Shown here piece after piece: positions 50,205 through 58,758 of a DNA stretch of 64,000 nucleotides. A model generated the notes under the pieces. It searched no databases and had not been told where the DNA came from. It saw only the letters and a list, made by a program, of their open reading frames with translations. The stretch comes from an uncultured bacterium (GTDB lineage Bacteria; Cyanobacteriota; Vampirovibrionia; Gastranaerophilales; Gastranaerophilaceae), in contig CACWLL010000001.1 of assembly GCA_902761735.1 (NCBI GenBank), positions 1 to 64,000 on the forward strand. Direction: 5' to 3'. A program made the translations under genes and the position numbers. Positions within the stretch are counted from its first letter, which is position 1. Each line of letters opens with the position of its first letter.

Positions 50205-51605
50205 TTATTTTTTGCTATCTATTTTCTGAGGTTTGTATGCAATATATGCACAAATTAAACATACAATGCCGAATAAAATGCCAAAACACATCGTTGTATG
50301 GAACGAATTAAGAAAAGCATCAATATGCTTTTGTCCATGCGATGAAAACATTTCCCTAAAGGTTTCAAATAGTGTAATCGTAACTGCGACACCAAGAATA
50401 TTTCCCATATTTCTTGATAGAGCAAGAATACCTGAGGCTATTCCCAATTCGTCCTTTTTTACACTGGTCATAATTGCATTATTTGACGGAGATTGAAATA
50501 ACCCATTACCAATACCCATAATACCTGAAGCAGTAATCATCAACCAAATTGGTGTAGATTTATCAAAAGTAGTAAAAATTAACAGTGCAAGAACATATAC
50601 AATAGGACCGGCAATAGTAAGCTGTCTGCTGCCGTACTTACCTGATAAGCGTCCGCTGATTGGCGCAACTACTGATAAGGTTACAGAATAAGGTAATATT
50701 AAACACCCGGCAATCAATGCACTATATTGCATTATATCCTGCAAATAAAAAGGCAAAAGTATACTGTTTGTGTACATAGCCATATAGGAAGTCATAACAG
50801 CAATATTACCGAATGTAAAAGGTTTGATTTTAAACATTGAAAAGTTAATTAAAGGATAATTAATTTTCATATCTCTAAAATAAAATAACCCGCCAAATAA
50901 TAAGGTTATAAAGCCTAATATAATTATCTGCAAGGATGTCCATCCCCATTTTTGCCCCTGAGATATAGCAATAAGCAAAGCAAACAAGCATAACGTAAAA
51001 TATAAAAATCCTTTATAATCAAATTTAAAAACAGTCTGCTTCACATGTTTCGGTAATAACCGCCAACTATAAACAGCTCCTATTATTGCAACCGGAATAC
51101 AGGGGAAAAATACAGAATGCCAACCAAAAAAGTTTATCAAAATACCGCCTAAAGCGGGTCCGCTCATGCCGCCAATTGCGACAAGACATCCATTTAATCC
51201 TAAGGCTTTTCCTCTGCGCTTTCCCGTAAATATTCTTGCTATTATTGCTTGTGCATTTGATAGCATAATTGAGGCGCCAAAAGCTTCAACAACTCTGAAA
51301 GAAATTAACATTGGATAGTTTGGAGCAAGCATGCTTAAAAAAGCGCCTATACCGAACAAGATATAGCCGGTAGCATACAATTTATTTTTTGGGAATATGT
51401 CACCAAGTTTACCAAAAAATGGCAAAAATACAGTTAATACAAGCATATATGCAACCATAACCCACTGTATTTTTTCAATAGAAACATTTAAATCAACAGA
51501 CATAGGATAAAGTGCTAGATTTACCGTTGTAGAATCGAGCATTGCGATAAAATTACCAATTGCGGCAATTGTAAACATTTCCCATTTTATTGTTCTGTCT
51601 GCCAT
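50205..51605 (-). CDS. MFS drug-exporter-like transporter (DHA2 family)
   Basis: The 466-residue membrane protein has about 14 helices. FIAMLDSTTVNLALYPM in helix 1 is the DHA2 (EmrB/QacA) signature D, GKLGDIFPKNKLYATG is motif A, and GLNGCLVAIGGMSGPALGGIL is the exporter motif C. The substrate is unknown. The ATG is six bases after TAAAAT, and a GGAG also overlaps that hexamer on its 5' side, so the start may be leaderless or led. hydE lies upstream on the same strand. Confidence 0.92.
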   Translation of the reverse strand: MADRTIKWEMFTIAAIGNFIAMLDSTTVNLALYPMSVDLNVSIEKIQWVMVAYMLVLTVFLPFFGKLGDIFPKNKLYATGYILFGIGAFLSMLAPNYPMLISFRVVEAFGASIMLSNAQAIIARIFTGKRRGKALGLNGCLVAIGGMSGPALGGILINFFGWHSVFFPCIPVAIIGAVYSWRLLPKHVKQTVFKFDYKGFLYFTLCLFALLIAISQGQKWGWTSLQIIILGFITLLFGGLFYFRDMKINYPLINFSMFKIKPFTFGNIAVMTSYMAMYTNSILLPFYLQDIMQYSALIAGCLILPYSVTLSVVAPISGRLSGKYGSRQLTIAGPIVYVLALLIFTTFDKSTPIWLMITASGIMGIGNGLFQSPSNNAIMTSVKKDELGIASGILALSRNMGNILGVAVTITLFETFREMFSSHGQKHIDAFLNSFHTTMCFGILFGIVCLICAYIAYKPQKIDSKK

Positions 51606-51617
51606 ATTATAATTTTA
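51606..51617 (-). promoter_or_regulatory. -10-like hexamer before the MFS gene
   Basis: On the minus strand TAAAAT (51617-51612), six bases (TATAAT), then the ATG. A GGAG sits just upstream, so this member of the class is less certain. Confidence 0.4.
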
Positions 51618-51634
51618 CTCCAAACACTGATTTC

Positions 51635-52639
51635 TCAAGAATTAATCTTAAAATGTTTACTTTTTCCATAATCACTTGATATTGTACGTCCGATTGACAT
51701 TATTTTTGAGCCAATGCAATTCCTGCATTTTTCAGGATTTTCCGTTATACATATTTTGTTAGGATAAATCTCATACTTTGCACGATATTCAGGTGCCGTA
51801 ACATTTGGCATTACAACATTTGCACCACTTTGAAGAGCTAATATTCTGCCATTCGGATTTAACGTTTCCATAGCAGTTGTTGCAGGAATATTTATGTCAG
51901 GCAGCAGCAATCTTGTCAAAGCCATAACTTTCAATGATAACTCAAAATTTCCATGAGAACAGTCCTTCAATGGTGTTTGCGGGTGAGGAATAAACGGGCC
52001 TATCCCAACCATGTCCGCCTCAATATTTTTAAAATACAGTATATCGTCGGCAAGAGATTCAATTGTCTGATTTGGTAAACCTACAAGGCAGCCGGTTCCT
52101 ACTTCATATCCAAGGGTCTTAATATCTTCAAGACATCTGAACCTGTTGTCTATATCCATATTTGGATGCATCAGTTTATACAATTCTCTGTCTGTTGTTT
52201 CAATCCTGATTAAATATCTGTCCGCACCTTCTTTTTTAAAAGCTTTATACTCATCAAAAGATTTCTCCCCAATGCTCAAGGTCAATGCGACGTCCAACTT
52301 TTTTATGCCTCTTATTATTTCGCATATTTTATCCGAAGAATAATATTCATCCTCTCCTGACTGGAGAACAATCGTTTTATAACCCATTTTTGCCGCATTA
52401 TCCGCATACTTAATTATATCTGACGGACTTAATCGATATCGGTCAATATCTGAGTTTTCGGAGCGCAAACCACAATACTTACACTGTCTTTTACAAATAT
52501 TAGAAAACTCAATTAAGCCCCTTAAATGGACCGCATCTCCAACAGAGTCATGCCTTACTTTATCGGCAAGCAAAAATAACCGGTCATTTTTACTGTTATC
52601 TTTTAATATCTCAATAATATTTTCACGAGTTAATCGCAA
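51635..52639 (-). CDS. hydE: [FeFe]-hydrogenase H-cluster maturase HydE
   Basis: This 334-residue radical-SAM enzyme acts in building the dithiolate-bridged cluster of [FeFe] hydrogenase. The radical-SAM motif is CKRQCKYC (about 49-56), GEDEYYSS follows strand 2, and IGPFIPHPQTPL (about 212) is typical of HydE. The C-terminal CITENPEKCRNC is CX7CX2C, the second cluster site of HydE, which separates it from BioB and PylB. It begins with TTG; GGAG overlaps the bioB stop ten bases upstream, so the two form an operon. hydF, hydG and hydrogenase genes are not in the window. Confidence 0.88.
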   Translation of the reverse strand: MRLTRENIIEILKDNSKNDRLFLLADKVRHDSVGDAVHLRGLIEFSNICKRQCKYCGLRSENSDIDRYRLSPSDIIKYADNAAKMGYKTIVLQSGEDEYYSSDKICEIIRGIKKLDVALTLSIGEKSFDEYKAFKKEGADRYLIRIETTDRELYKLMHPNMDIDNRFRCLEDIKTLGYEVGTGCLVGLPNQTIESLADDILYFKNIEADMVGIGPFIPHPQTPLKDCSHGNFELSLKVMALTRLLLPDINIPATTAMETLNPNGRILALQSGANVVMPNVTAPEYRAKYEIYPNKICITENPEKCRNCIGSKIMSIGRTISSDYGKSKHFKINS

Positions 52640-52649
52640 ATTTTATCTC

Positions 52650-53588
52650 CTATTGAAGGACTAAATCCAGTTCTTTAAACATTTCTTTATCTTCCTCAGG
52701 AGTAGAGCCGACAGTTGTCAGGTAATTCCCGACAAGAACAGAATTTATTCCCGCAAGCATACCTAATTTTTGGTTTTCTTTGCTTAAACGAGAAGTTCTG
52801 CCGCCAGCATATCTTAACAACGCTTTTGGTAAAATAATTCTAAAGATACAAATTGTTTTCAATACTTCTTCTTCATCTATCTTATCTTCATATCCTTCAA
52901 GCGGAGTGCCTTTAATCGGATTAAGAATATTTATAGGAACAGTTTTCGGATTTAATTCTTTCAAAGAAAGAGCTAAGTCAATCCTGTCTTCTCTTGTTTC
53001 CCCCATTCCGATAATTCCACCGCAACAAGCTTCAATATCATATTTTTTTAGAAGTTTTACAGTATTCACTCTATCTGAAAATTTGTGCGTTGTACAAATT
53101 TTTGAATGATAATTTTCAGATGTATTTAAGTTATGATTAAATCTTTCTACTCCGGCTTCTTTTATACGTTTAATCTGTTCTTCAGATAATAAACCTAAAG
53201 AAGCACAACAGTGAATCCCGTCTATTGATGCCACTGCTTTAATCATCTCCAAAATCTTTTCAAAATCTTCTCCTTGCGGAACTCTGCCCGATGTCACAAT
53301 GCAAAAACGTGTAGCACCGTTTTCTTTAGCACTCAAAGCTGCTTTTTTCACAGTTTCAATGTCCAATAACGGATGACACTCAATCTCCGCATGATTATGA
53401 GAACTTTGCGAGCAATATTTACAATTTTCTTGGCATTTTCCTGTTTTAGCACTTATAATACTGCAAGCCTCAACCGTATTATCAAAATTTTCTTTTGTGA
53501 TTTCGTTTGCTATTTCTATAAGTTCTTCTAATGGTCTTTCATACAATTTTAAGTAGTCGGCTTTTGTGTAATTTTCAAAATTTTCCAT
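52650..53588 (-). CDS. bioB: Biotin synthase
   Basis: BioB inserts sulfur into dethiobiotin. The 312-residue protein has CQENCKYCSQSSHNH (about 47-61, radical-SAM CX3CX2C), RFNHNLNTSENYH (about 147), CCGGIIGMGETREDR (about 185) and LRYAGGRTSRL (about 267). The ATG at 53588 has AGAGGG eight bases ahead. An upstream in-frame ATG would add 15 residues and overlap the promoter. Other bio genes are not present nearby. Confidence 0.95.
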   Translation of the reverse strand: MENFENYTKADYLKLYERPLEELIEIANEITKENFDNTVEACSIISAKTGKCQENCKYCSQSSHNHAEIECHPLLDIETVKKAALSAKENGATRFCIVTSGRVPQGEDFEKILEMIKAVASIDGIHCCASLGLLSEEQIKRIKEAGVERFNHNLNTSENYHSKICTTHKFSDRVNTVKLLKKYDIEACCGGIIGMGETREDRIDLALSLKELNPKTVPINILNPIKGTPLEGYEDKIDEEEVLKTICIFRIILPKALLRYAGGRTSRLSKENQKLGMLAGINSVLVGNYLTTVGSTPEEDKEMFKELDLVLQ

Positions 53589-53621
53589 TCTATATCCCTC
53601 TAAATATATATTTACAATAAT

Positions 53622-53629
53622 ATTATAGC
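53622..53629 (-). promoter_or_regulatory. Extended -10 of bioB-hydE
   Basis: On the minus strand TGCTATAAT gives an extended -10 (hexamer 53627-53622). The leader to the bioB ATG is about 27 bases. Confidence 0.55.
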
Positions 53630-53675
53630 ACAAACAATACCGCGCGTTAATAATATTTAAAATTAAGGAGGTTGC

Positions 53676-54398
53676 CTATATTTTTAATCCGGAACTTGGA
53701 GGATAAGCAGAAAAGGTTGCTCTCTGTCTAAATAAGTCCATAGAAATGTTTTGATAAGGAGCCGCTATTTCGGTCTTTTCAGCTTGCGTAAATGGATTTT
53801 GCTGCTGACGTTTCTCCTTAACGTTATTATAAACAGCAATCATATCTTGTTGTCTTCTTGAGGCATATACATTTCTTAGAAGAGGGGTAACAATATTGCT
53901 TGAAATAACAGAACCAATAAGTCCTGTAATTACTTCTGCACCATTATTAAACGGCTTATAAACAGGCTGTATTTCTTCTTTATAATTATCAAGTTTCGTA
54001 ACATCAAAATCCCAATCTCCTGCATAGACTTTACCTTCAACTCTTGTCTGCCCTTTTTCTAAAATTAAGCCTCTATTCCGCAAAACTTCGGATAAATCTT
54101 TTGTTCTGAGTTTTGCTGTTTGGGTTAATTTTTTACCAATAAACTTTATACCGTTTGTCAAGGTATAAAAAGAAAGAATATTTACGGCAGCATCTCCCAT
54201 TTCCTGAGGGATAAGAAACATTTTTTGTTCAGGGGAAATTTTATCATTAAATACAACCGCACTAATTTGTGCTAATGAGGATAGTATCCAACCTACGGCA
54301 CCGGTATGCACAAGCATCGTACCAGGATTTTCACCATAACTTTTATAAATAGTGTTTTTAAAAGATTGCCATTTTGTTTGTTTAAAAGGAGATTTCAT
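53676..54398 (-). CDS. Hypothetical membrane-associated protein, second of a coupled pair
   Basis: The 240-residue protein has moderately hydrophobic helices (about 28-52, 65-95, 155-178) and a polar, Gln-rich C-terminus. Its ATG overlaps the stop of the preceding gene (TAATG), so the two are translated together. The phrase TNGIKFIGKKLTQTAKLR resembles the GVEYIGRKWTSPQQR region of its partner, hinting at a distant common origin. Lineage-specific; function unknown. Confidence 0.65.
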   Translation of the reverse strand: MKSPFKQTKWQSFKNTIYKSYGENPGTMLVHTGAVGWILSSLAQISAVVFNDKISPEQKMFLIPQEMGDAAVNILSFYTLTNGIKFIGKKLTQTAKLRTKDLSEVLRNRGLILEKGQTRVEGKVYAGDWDFDVTKLDNYKEEIQPVYKPFNNGAEVITGLIGSVISSNIVTPLLRNVYASRRQQDMIAVYNNVKEKRQQQNPFTQAEKTEIAAPYQNISMDLFRQRATFSAYPPSSGLKI

Positions 54399-54994
54399 TA
54401 TTTAACATCTCCTTTCTTATGTTCATCAGGTTTAAGCTTATTATCATTAGTAACCTTGATAAGTCCGTTTGTCATAAGTTTTGTCAATGGTGCATCAACA
54501 GCAAAATTTGTAATTGACATAACAATTAAGGATATAATTGTACCCATAGCATTTCTGTACTGTGAAACAGCATCCGCGTTTTTAGGATCAATATTTGGTG
54601 GGGTAAAGAAAGTATACAGTTTCTTTTTAAACGGAGATACATCATGCGAAAGCTCTCCAAGAGATTTAGAACATGTTTTAATAGCTTTAATACAACCGTA
54701 TCTAATTAGAAATCCGGTGGCAGTGCCGACACATATCTTAGCAATAGTTCTGGCGACAGAAACATCTCTCGTTTTATCATCCACATGTCTGTTATGGTAG
54801 TCGATAAAAGGTTGCAGCATCAATGCAGTGACACCTAAAGCAACACGTTGCTGCGGAGATGTCCATTTTCTTCCAATATATTCAACCCCGTTCAAGACAG
54901 AATTTTTGGCAAACTCTGCCGAAGGGACTTCATTATAGAGTGCCTTTACAGGTTTTGTTATTGAAGATGTAATTCTGCCTATTGATACTGCCAT
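54398..54994 (-). CDS. Hypothetical membrane-associated protein, first of a coupled pair
   Basis: About 198 residues with hydrophobic helices near 50-65, 82-100 and 145-172, and a Lys/Asp-rich end (PDEHKKGDVK). Possible starts are 54994 (TAGGA close upstream), 55012 and a TTG at 55024; I prefer 54994. Stop overlaps the next gene's start by one base. No enzyme motif or signal peptide. Function unknown. Confidence 0.6.
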   Translation of the reverse strand: MAVSIGRITSSITKPVKALYNEVPSAEFAKNSVLNGVEYIGRKWTSPQQRVALGVTALMLQPFIDYHNRHVDDKTRDVSVARTIAKICVGTATGFLIRYGCIKAIKTCSKSLGELSHDVSPFKKKLYTFFTPPNIDPKNADAVSQYRNAMGTIISLIVMSITNFAVDAPLTKLMTNGLIKVTNDNKLKPDEHKKGDVK

Positions 54995-55178
54995 ATTCCT
55001 ACCCAAACCCATAAAGATTATCAAGGTTCAGAATTGCCTTAATTTCGAGGTAAATTAACAAATATTTACAAACATAATATGCAATAAAAATTCATAATGA
55101 AAATATAACATAAAAATTTTTCATACTATTTGCATTATCAAATTAAAATTATTAAAATTATATTATAGGAAATAAAAC

Positions 55179-55955
55179 ATGGATAAACTTCATAATATTG
55201 AAGAAATTGAACAACAACTAAATTTAGATATAAAAAGACATAACAAACACAAAAATATCATTCTTGTACTCGTTGTGCTAATCTTTTGCTTTTGTTTTAG
55301 AAACGTAATATCATATCATATTAAATTTGCTTTTGCCTTTCCTGCAGGAACAGACAAAACTATTATAAATACTAATCAAGAACCTATACAGGTTAATTAT
55401 GACGAAAACCTCAGTAATAAAAAAACTATAAAATATCACTCAATGATTGAGAACAAGACGATTGAGCTTATTCCAAGAGCAAGCTATAAGATTAGTGCTT
55501 TGGTAACTGCGCACAACAGTTTTTTCCCTGTAAAAGATAAAATGTTTGATGCTGCAGCACTGTACGATATCGGATTAGCCTGGGGAAAATTGGGCGATAG
55601 AGATTTTTATAAAAAATATTTTAACAGTTATACCGCAAAAAACGGATTGTTTGGTCCGAGATTGTTGTGGACAGAAATGAAAACTTCCCAAATGCCGATA
55701 ACTCAGGAATATGCAAAAGCACACTTTTCACACTCTCACCTAATTCCTGCGACACGTAATATCATGTCGGCTTTGCTTAAAATTAAAGACCATGAAAATA
55801 TTGAGATAGAAGGAGAGCTGGTAGATATGAAGTATGTTGACGGCAGAAGAACCTACAGTTCTCAAACAAGCCTCACCAGACTCGATACCGGCCTTGGAGC
55901 TTGCGAAAATATTTATGTAACAAAAATAAAATACCGTAACAAAATATACAAATAA
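55179..55955 (+). CDS. Hypothetical single-pass membrane protein
   Basis: The 258-residue protein has one membrane helix (about 28-48, IILVLVVLIFCFCF) after a short charged N-terminus, and an extracytoplasmic domain of about 200 residues. The arrangement LVTAHNSFFPVKDKMFDAAALYDIGLAWGKLGD (seen in parts at about 108-140) is soluble and globular in look. No motif known to me fits. AGGAAAT is eight to ten bases before the ATG. It converges with recR. Confidence 0.65.
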   Translation: MDKLHNIEEIEQQLNLDIKRHNKHKNIILVLVVLIFCFCFRNVISYHIKFAFAFPAGTDKTIINTNQEPIQVNYDENLSNKKTIKYHSMIENKTIELIPRASYKISALVTAHNSFFPVKDKMFDAAALYDIGLAWGKLGDRDFYKKYFNSYTAKNGLFGPRLLWTEMKTSQMPITQEYAKAHFSHSHLIPATRNIMSALLKIKDHENIEIEGELVDMKYVDGRRTYSSQTSLTRLDTGLGACENIYVTKIKYRNKIYK

Positions 55956-55963
55956 TAAATACT

Positions 55964-56560
55964 TTAAAGTTCTCGCCTACCCTCAATTGCACGGGCTATA
56001 GTTATTTCATCGGCATATTCCAAATCCGCCCCAACAGGTAAACCAAACGCTATACGAGAAATTTTTATTCCAAAAGGTTTTATAAGTTTACTTAAGTATA
56101 AACTTGTCGCTTCTCCCTCAACTGAAGGGCTTAGGGCTAGTATAACTTCTTTTACATTTTCATCAGTCAGTCTTGACAGTAATTCTTTAATTCTTATATC
56201 ATCAGCCCCAATACCATCCATTGGAGAAATTACACCTTGAAGTACATGGTATAAACCTGTATATTCATTTGTTTTTTCAATCGCAATAAGGTCTTTTGTT
56301 TCAGCAACAACGCAAATTGTTGATTTATCTCTCCTTTCTGACGCACATATTTCACAAGGAGAGGATGAAGAAAGATTAAAACATACCTCACAGGTTTTTG
56401 TATTTTCTTTTGCATCAACAATGCATTGCGCCAATCTTTGCACTTCAGAGATAGGCATTCTCAACAAATAAAACGCCATACGTTGGGCAGATTTTGGACC
56501 AACAGACGGGAATTTTTGAAACTGCTCGATTAAAGCGGCAACGGATTTTGGATATATCAT
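55964..56560 (-). CDS. recR: Recombination mediator RecR
   Basis: RecR with RecO and RecF loads RecA at gaps. The 198-residue protein has the helix-hairpin-helix [17 protein letters not shown] (about 17-33), the zinc site [16 protein letters not shown] (about 57-72) and the Toprim domain with [14 protein letters not shown] (about 81). Its start overlaps the ybaB stop by one base, the common ybaB-recR arrangement. Confidence 0.97.
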   Translation of the reverse strand: MIYPKSVAALIEQFQKFPSVGPKSAQRMAFYLLRMPISEVQRLAQCIVDAKENTKTCEVCFNLSSSSPCEICASERRDKSTICVVAETKDLIAIEKTNEYTGLYHVLQGVISPMDGIGADDIRIKELLSRLTDENVKEVILALSPSVEGEATSLYLSKLIKPFGIKISRIAFGLPVGADLEYADEITIARAIEGRREL

Positions 56561-56877
56561 TAGAATAATCCCGGAATATTAAGTCCGCCGGTAGCAGCTT
56601 TTAGACGTGATTCCATTTCCTTTGACGCCTTTTCCGTTGCAGAATTTATTGCCGTAGAAATTAAATCCTCAAGCATTTCTCTATCATCAGCACTCAACCC
56701 TGATGCAGCACTTTCGGAAATTTTAATAGACTTAAATTTTCCTTGCCCGTCACATGTTACAACAATTGCGCCACCGCCTGATTCACCGGTAATTTCCAAA
56801 TCGGCAAGTTCAGCTTGAGCACTTTTTAATTTTGACTGCATATTTTGTGCTTGTTTCATTATTTGCATCATATTCAT
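56560..56877 (-). CDS. ybaB: YbaB/EbfC-family nucleoid-associated protein
   Basis: The 105-residue protein begins [20 protein letters not shown] and has the Gly-rich [20 protein letters not shown] (about 32-51). YbaB dimers bind DNA as a tweezer. GGAGG is close to the ATG. It is directly coupled to recR downstream. Confidence 0.95.
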   Translation of the reverse strand: MNMMQIMKQAQNMQSKLKSAQAELADLEITGESGGGAIVVTCDGQGKFKSIKISESAASGLSADDREMLEDLISTAINSATEKASKEMESRLKAATGGLNIPGLF

Positions 56878-56942
56878 AAGTTGATATCCTCCTAATCATA
56901 TTAATAAATTTTACTTAGATACACATTTGGCAACTTTTATTA

Positions 56943-56954
56943 TACAATAAAAAT
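56943..56954 (+). promoter_or_regulatory. -10 for leaderless matrixin gene
   Basis: TACAAT (56943-56948), six bases (AAAAAT), then the ATG at 56955. No Shine-Dalgarno sequence is present. Confidence 0.5.
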
Positions 56955-57755
56955 ATGCAAAGTAAAACGTATGTTTCTGAATCTTTAAAAAACGGGCGAT
57001 TAATGAGATGGACTTTTATGCCGTTAAAAGTTTATATTGCGCCTATGAAGTTTTACGCAAAACAAGGACAAGATTACAAATATAATGCTCTTGTAAAAAA
57101 AGCATTAAACGAATGGCAAAGCGCCACAAAAGGCAAGGTTTCATTTACCGTAGTAAATACGTTACTGGAATCAAACGTAAACATTGATTGGAAAAGAGTT
57201 GAACGAGTCGCCTTGGGGCACTGTTACTTTAGTTTTGATGCAAACAACAGACTGTATGGGGCAGAAGTTGCAATAGGGCTGACTGATGGACTCATACATA
57301 GCCAATACGGGAGTGAAGCAGAAGTTTATCACACTATCTTACACGAAATCGGACACGCCATTGGTTTAGGGCACAGTCCGTATAAAACGGATATAATGTA
57401 TACACCGCATCAAAAAGGTATTCATAAAGTTTCAAGTGGAGATGTTGCAACAATAAACTGGTTATACAAGCTGCCTCAAGGTGCGACCACTGCAGAAATA
57501 GCATCTCGTTATGGTGTTGGCGGCAGCAATCTGGATGAAATAATTGCAAAAATTATAGAAAAAAATGCTCCGAGCGAATTTGAGAAAGTAAAAGGCTCTA
57601 TAAAAGTTAAGCGCCGCGATTTAATGGAAGAAACCGAAAACTTGGCTCTTTTACAACGATATCACATATCTCTGCAGAACGTAGGGATTTCGGGTCAAGC
57701 TAAAGAATTTTTTAAAAATAAGGCTACAAACAATAAAAATAATAAAAATGATTAA
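56955..57755 (+). CDS. Matrixin-like zinc metalloprotease
   Basis: The 266-residue protein has the metzincin motif HTILHEIGHAIGLGHSPYKTD (about 128-148; HExxHxxGxxH) with the Met-turn residue in IMYTP just after. The preceding NEWQSATKGKVSF is a typical matrixin strand-helix. There is no signal peptide or propeptide with a Cys switch: the catalytic domain begins almost at once. The C-terminal 80 residues are charged and end in a Lys/Asn tail. It heads a plus-strand run with the formyltransferase and MlaA fusion, 15 bases before the former. Confidence 0.88.
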   Translation: MQSKTYVSESLKNGRLMRWTFMPLKVYIAPMKFYAKQGQDYKYNALVKKALNEWQSATKGKVSFTVVNTLLESNVNIDWKRVERVALGHCYFSFDANNRLYGAEVAIGLTDGLIHSQYGSEAEVYHTILHEIGHAIGLGHSPYKTDIMYTPHQKGIHKVSSGDVATINWLYKLPQGATTAEIASRYGVGGSNLDEIIAKIIEKNAPSEFEKVKGSIKVKRRDLMEETENLALLQRYHISLQNVGISGQAKEFFKNKATNNKNNKND

Positions 57756-57770
57756 ATTTTCTGAGGGGTT

Positions 57771-58679
57771 ATGGATAAAAAATTAAAAGTTGTTATACTG
57801 GGTAAAGGAGCAATGCTTGCAAATCTTATAAGAGGTGCAATTTTATCCGATGTCAATATAGTCGGAGTTCTCAGATATGAAAGAAACCATTTATCCCCGT
57901 TAATGCTGAAAATACATGATTTTTTTAAACCATCCCCCGAACTCACATTAATCAAAAGACACCGAATTAAAGATTTAAAGTTTAATTCGGCAAACTCTGA
58001 AAATTTCAGGAAATTCCTTATAAAGAATAATGTAGATATAGTCCTTGTTGGGACATGGAGTGAAAAAATTTCAAAACAGACAATTGATATCCCACAAATA
58101 GGCACAATTAATGTGCACCCTTCTTTATTACCAAAATATCGTGGAGTCAATCCCTATCTTGAAACAATACGTAACGGAGAAAAATACTCCGGAATAACAT
58201 TTCATATTATGACAGAAAAACTTGATGCCGGAGGAATCCTCGCTCAAGAAAAAATTGAAATTCTTGACAGTTACACTGGATTGGAATTAAGAAACAAAAC
58301 AGCATTCAGAGCAAGATTTTTATGTGAAGGGCTTTTAGAACAGCTAAAGCAGGGTTGTGTAATACCAATTCCTCAAGATGAAAATGAAGCAACATATTTT
58401 AAAGATATAGCACCGGAAGAAATGACACTTGATTTCACAAAAGAAACTTCTGACGAAATAATCCGACATGTAAGGGCTTTTCATCCGTTTCGACCGACAT
58501 ATATACAGGAATGTAACACTTTTTGGCTTGTGGATGCTTATAAAATTAAAAAATCGGAACTTACCGGGCAACCTTATGAATATCTGCATTCTGACAAAAA
58601 TTCTAAAATAATTGCGTGTGCAGATAGAATTGCCGTAGAATTTAACGGCTTAAAAAAATATAATAATCTCCCCCTCTAA
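57771..58679 (+). CDS. Methionyl-tRNA formyltransferase-like protein
   Basis: The 302-residue protein has the formyl-THF motif INVHPSLLPKYRGVNPYLE (about 106-124; Asn and His of the active site) and the catalytic Asp in KLDAGGILA (about 144). A C-terminal Fmt-like domain follows (RHVRAFHPFRPTYI). The N-terminus (VVILGKGAML) departs from Fmt's GTPxFA pattern, and the tRNA-contact loop seems different. It may be the true Fmt of this organism or a formyltransferase for sugar or amino groups of the envelope. GAGGGG precedes the ATG. Confidence 0.75.
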   Translation: MDKKLKVVILGKGAMLANLIRGAILSDVNIVGVLRYERNHLSPLMLKIHDFFKPSPELTLIKRHRIKDLKFNSANSENFRKFLIKNNVDIVLVGTWSEKISKQTIDIPQIGTINVHPSLLPKYRGVNPYLETIRNGEKYSGITFHIMTEKLDAGGILAQEKIEILDSYTGLELRNKTAFRARFLCEGLLEQLKQGCVIPIPQDENEATYFKDIAPEEMTLDFTKETSDEIIRHVRAFHPFRPTYIQECNTFWLVDAYKIKKSELTGQPYEYLHSDKNSKIIACADRIAVEFNGLKKYNNLPL

Positions 58680-58758
58680 AAGCCCAACAGGCTAATATAC
58701 TTATTTGATTAATTATTAAAAAAATATAATGTATATCAAATAAAATTATGAGGGCGAA

